Shown: positions 8,104 to 9,518 of the stretch, one piece after another
How positions within the stretch are numbered: the stretch's first letter is position 1
Layout: each line of letters starts with the position of its first letter
NCBI GenBank assembly: GCA_036497895.1
Contig: DASXIR010000335.1
Span: 1 to 9,518, forward strand
Source of the DNA: CAVQFC01 sp036497895
GTDB taxonomy: Bacteria > Acidobacteriota > Vicinamibacteria > Vicinamibacterales > CAVVIG01
DNA length: 9,518 bases
Direction of reading: 5' to 3'
Position numbers and translations under genes: made by a program
Notes under the pieces: model-generated
What the model saw: the letters and a program-made list of their open reading frames with translations, nothing else
Told to the model about the DNA's origin: nothing
Databases searched by the model: none

Positions 8104-8189
8104 GCGCCGCTCCATCGACGCGGCGCGCGCTCTCGATAAAGAGTCCGCGCCCGTGCCGTGATTGCGCGGGCTGACCTCCCGACGTTTTG

Positions 8190-8195
8190 ATTATA
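8190..8195 (-). promoter_or_regulatory. Probable -10 box of the dprA operon
   Basis: The minus strand reads TATAAT here, an exact consensus -10 hexamer in a GC-rich surrounding, about 87 bases before the dprA ATG. Transcription would begin near 8183 with a leader of about 80 bases. No good TTGACA-like -35 is visible at the usual 16-18 base spacing, so it may be weak or activator-dependent. Confidence 0.45.
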
Positions 8196-8257
8196 CGGCG
8201 CGAGCGCTGAGGTGCGGCGACGAATCGAGGAGGGCGGCCACCACGTTTCGTAAATCG

Positions 8258-8273
8258 GTCGATCGCGATCGAC
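8258..8273. promoter_or_regulatory. Perfect 16-base palindrome in the divergent intergenic region; candidate operator
   Basis: GTCGATCGCGATCGAC is its own reverse complement. It lies between the dprA-side -10 (8190-8195) and the right-facing -10-like box (8340-8345), about 63 bases upstream of the former. A dimeric repressor or activator could bind it and control either direction. Apart from this and the two -10-like boxes, nothing else is recognised in 8104-8360: no small ORF with coding character and no RNA gene. Confidence 0.4.
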
Positions 8274-8339
8274 GGAAACTGGCGGAATTTCGGGCTGAGC
8301 CGTGGCATATCGCTTGCTCTTGCCTGTCCGCGAGTACGG

Positions 8340-8345
8340 TATAGT
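8340..8345 (+). promoter_or_regulatory. Possible -10 box for the TPR/lipoprotein pair
   Basis: TATAGT is one base from the -10 consensus and ends 15 bases before the ATG at 8361. Transcription would start near 8352, giving a leader under ten bases. A TTGCTC at 8314-8319 is a poor -35 with a 20-base spacer. Confidence 0.35.
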
Positions 8346-8360
8346 GATTTGCAACCACCT

Positions 8361-8720
8361 ATGAAAGTGCACGTAGCGCTCTTCGTCGCCTGTACTGCGA
8401 CGATGACGGCGGTACCGTCGTTCGCGGACGCCAGAGCGGACGCCAAGTCGCAGGTCGAGTTCGGAATCCAGGTCGCACAAAAAGGCCTGTGGCGCGAGGC
8501 CATCTACCGCTGGGAGAAAGCCACCCAGGTGGATCCCACCTACGGCGCAGCGTTCAACGACCTGGCGATTGCCTACGAGCACGAAGGTCAGCTGGACAAA
8601 GCCCGCAAGGCCTACGAAAAAGCGATCGAGCTCGATCCCAACAACGCGCAGGTCCGCCAGAACTACGAACTGTTCAAGGAAATCAATGATCGGACGAGTT
8701 CTGCGAAACAGCCGCAATAG
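8361..8720 (+). CDS. Small exported tetratricopeptide-repeat protein
   Basis: This 119-residue protein has a Sec-type signal peptide (MKVHVALFVACTATMTAVPS then FADA; cleavage probably after FA at residue 22). Its mature part is almost entirely two TPR units: about residues 28-60 (GLWREAIYRWEKATQVDP) and 62-95 (AAFNDLAIAYEHEGQLDKARKAYEKAIELDP), followed by a short capping helix and a polar tail. TPRs hold other proteins, so it is probably a periplasmic adaptor, perhaps for the lipoprotein encoded next. The ATG at 8361 is chosen because it begins a clean signal peptide. No Shine-Dalgarno precedes it, and an in-frame TTG at 8349 adds four residues without improving the signal. The gene overlaps the following one by 35 bases. 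Confidence 0.87.
   Translation: MKVHVALFVACTATMTAVPSFADARADAKSQVEFGIQVAQKGLWREAIYRWEKATQVDPTYGAAFNDLAIAYEHEGQLDKARKAYEKAIELDPNNAQVRQNYELFKEINDRTSSAKQPQ
8676..8680 (+). promoter_or_regulatory. Ribosome binding site that sets the lipoprotein start
   Basis: AAGGA lies five bases before the ATG at 8686, inside the end of the TPR gene. It favours this start over the in-frame ATG at 8731, which has no such site and would lose the Arg-rich beginning of the signal peptide. Confidence 0.7.
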
Positions 8721-9518
8721 GCTCGCGTTGATGGCAGTCGCGGTCGGCGTCGCGGCGATCGCGATTGCGTGCGGGCCGGACACCCTCGAAATCCCGATCG
8801 AGACGCCGATTCAAGCCAAGCTGGATGTCTCGCCCTTTCAGCGTGTGCTTGTCGCCGGCTTCGTGGCCGGCGGCAGCGACGATCTCGACGCCAACCAGGA
8901 AACCGTCCGTCTGCTGCGCAGCCAGCTGCGTACCAAATCGTCGCTGCGGGTGATCGACGCGGACATCCTGCCGCTCATGGAGGTGGCCAACGAAGGCCAG
9001 GCGCCGGCGACACCTCCGGCAGCCCCGGCCGCGCCGTCCACGCCGACGGTTCGCCCGGCCACCGGCGCGGCGCCGACATCAGGTGGAACTGCGGCGACGG
9101 CAAAGGATGCGGCCGCAACGCCGGGCAACCACATCAAGGACGAGAAGGATCTCGAGACCTACGAGCGGCTGTTCGCCAACACCGCGTATTGGAAGCGCAT
9201 CGGCGAGGAATTCCAGAATCCGCTGATCGTGACCGGCACGGTGCTGTTCATGAATCGCTCGACCTCGGGCTTCGTGCAGCGCGATCAGGAAGTGTTCGAC
9301 AGTCTTGGACGCCGCCGCGTCGTACCGGTCCGCACCTACCAGGAGCGCAAGGGCTACGTCCTGCGTCCGAAGTTCGTCTTCATCGACGGCCGCAGCGGCG
9401 CGACCATCTACACCGAGAGCTACCGCGAAGAGATTCTCTACAACGCGCAGCAGAACACGCCGGCGCTGTCGTCGTACTTCGAGTTGATGGACCGCCTGGT
9501 TCCGAACTTCCTCAGCGC
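8686..9518 (+). CDS. Putative envelope lipoprotein, possibly CsgG/LpoB-like fold (3' end outside window)
   Basis: The frame is open from ATG 8686 to the window end (277 codons shown). The N-terminus has three to four arginines (IGRVLRNSRNR), a hydrophobic stretch (LALMAVAVGVAAIAIA) and a cysteine at residue 29 followed by G-P-D, which fits a lipoprotein signal peptide, though Ala at -3 is not the commonest lipobox residue. After it come a strand and helix (FQRVLVAGFVAGG, then ETVRLLRSQLRTKSSLRVIDAD), a low-complexity Ala/Pro/Thr linker (about 106-148), and a second part with LIVTGTVLFMNR, YVLRPKFVFIDGRSGATIYTESY and a final helix. A 'VLVAGF ... LLRSQL ... RVID' start plus 'D-G-R-S-G' strand is reminiscent of the CsgG/FlgO/LpoB group of outer-membrane lipoproteins, but this is only a resemblance. 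It overlaps the TPR gene and is probably translated with it. Confidence 0.85.
   Translation, partial: MIGRVLRNSRNRLALMAVAVGVAAIAIACGPDTLEIPIETPIQAKLDVSPFQRVLVAGFVAGGSDDLDANQETVRLLRSQLRTKSSLRVIDADILPLMEVANEGQAPATPPAAPAAPSTPTVRPATGAAPTSGGTAATAKDAAATPGNHIKDEKDLETYERLFANTAYWKRIGEEFQNPLIVTGTVLFMNRSTSGFVQRDQEVFDSLGRRRVVPVRTYQERKGYVLRPKFVFIDGRSGATIYTESYREEILYNAQQNTPALSSYFELMDRLVPNFLS

Noticed and set aside
7340..8503. 387-codon minus-strand frame over dprA and the intergenic region
   Set aside because: It runs in another frame over dprA and through the divergent promoter and TPR gene; no family motif is present.

Overview
This is a GC-rich chromosomal window with tightly packed housekeeping genes. 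There is no tRNA, rRNA, CRISPR array or transposase in it. The gene order dprA-topA-trmFO-xerC, a folate-dependent TrmFO rather than TrmA, a cysteine-free topoisomerase I with repeated C-terminal domains, a Tat-exported orphan protein and a lipoprotein with an Ala/Pro-rich linker together suggest a GC-rich environmental bacterium, perhaps Acidobacteriota of the Vicinamibacteria type. That placement is inferred from gene content and style, not from a marker gene search.

Layout. Positions 1-470 (+) hold the C-terminal end of a sigma-54-dependent activator, with the end of the AAA+ domain and a Fis-type helix-turn-helix. It converges on a minus-strand gene, and the 113-base gap contains a nested hairpin that looks like a dispersed REP-like element or a bidirectional terminator. 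From 8103 down to 584 the minus strand carries five genes in one direction: dprA, topA, trmFO, xerC and a Tat-signal protein of unknown function. The first four are almost certainly one operon: a 14-base gap, then TGATG and ATGA overlaps. The fifth follows after 53 bases with its own strong ribosome binding site. The 257-base region at 8104-8360 is divergent; it has a consensus -10 box facing dprA, a perfect 16-base palindrome and a -10-like box facing right. On the plus strand a small exported TPR protein (8361-8720) overlaps by 35 bases the start of a lipoprotein gene (8686 to the window end, incomplete).

How the genes fit together. DprA (RecA loading on single-stranded DNA), TopA (relaxation of negative supercoils) and XerC (dimer resolution) act on DNA topology and recombination. 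TrmFO makes m5U54 in tRNA. The same order is known from Firmicutes, where hslVU and codY follow; here the Tat protein takes that place. The TPR protein and lipoprotein are probably a co-expressed envelope pair.

The most unusual observation is in trmFO. About 40 extra residues, encoded by DNA containing a perfect GC-rich palindrome and a second copy of its arm, sit just before the second conserved cysteine. This looks like a palindromic repeat inserted in frame into an essential-type enzyme and tolerated as a protein segment.
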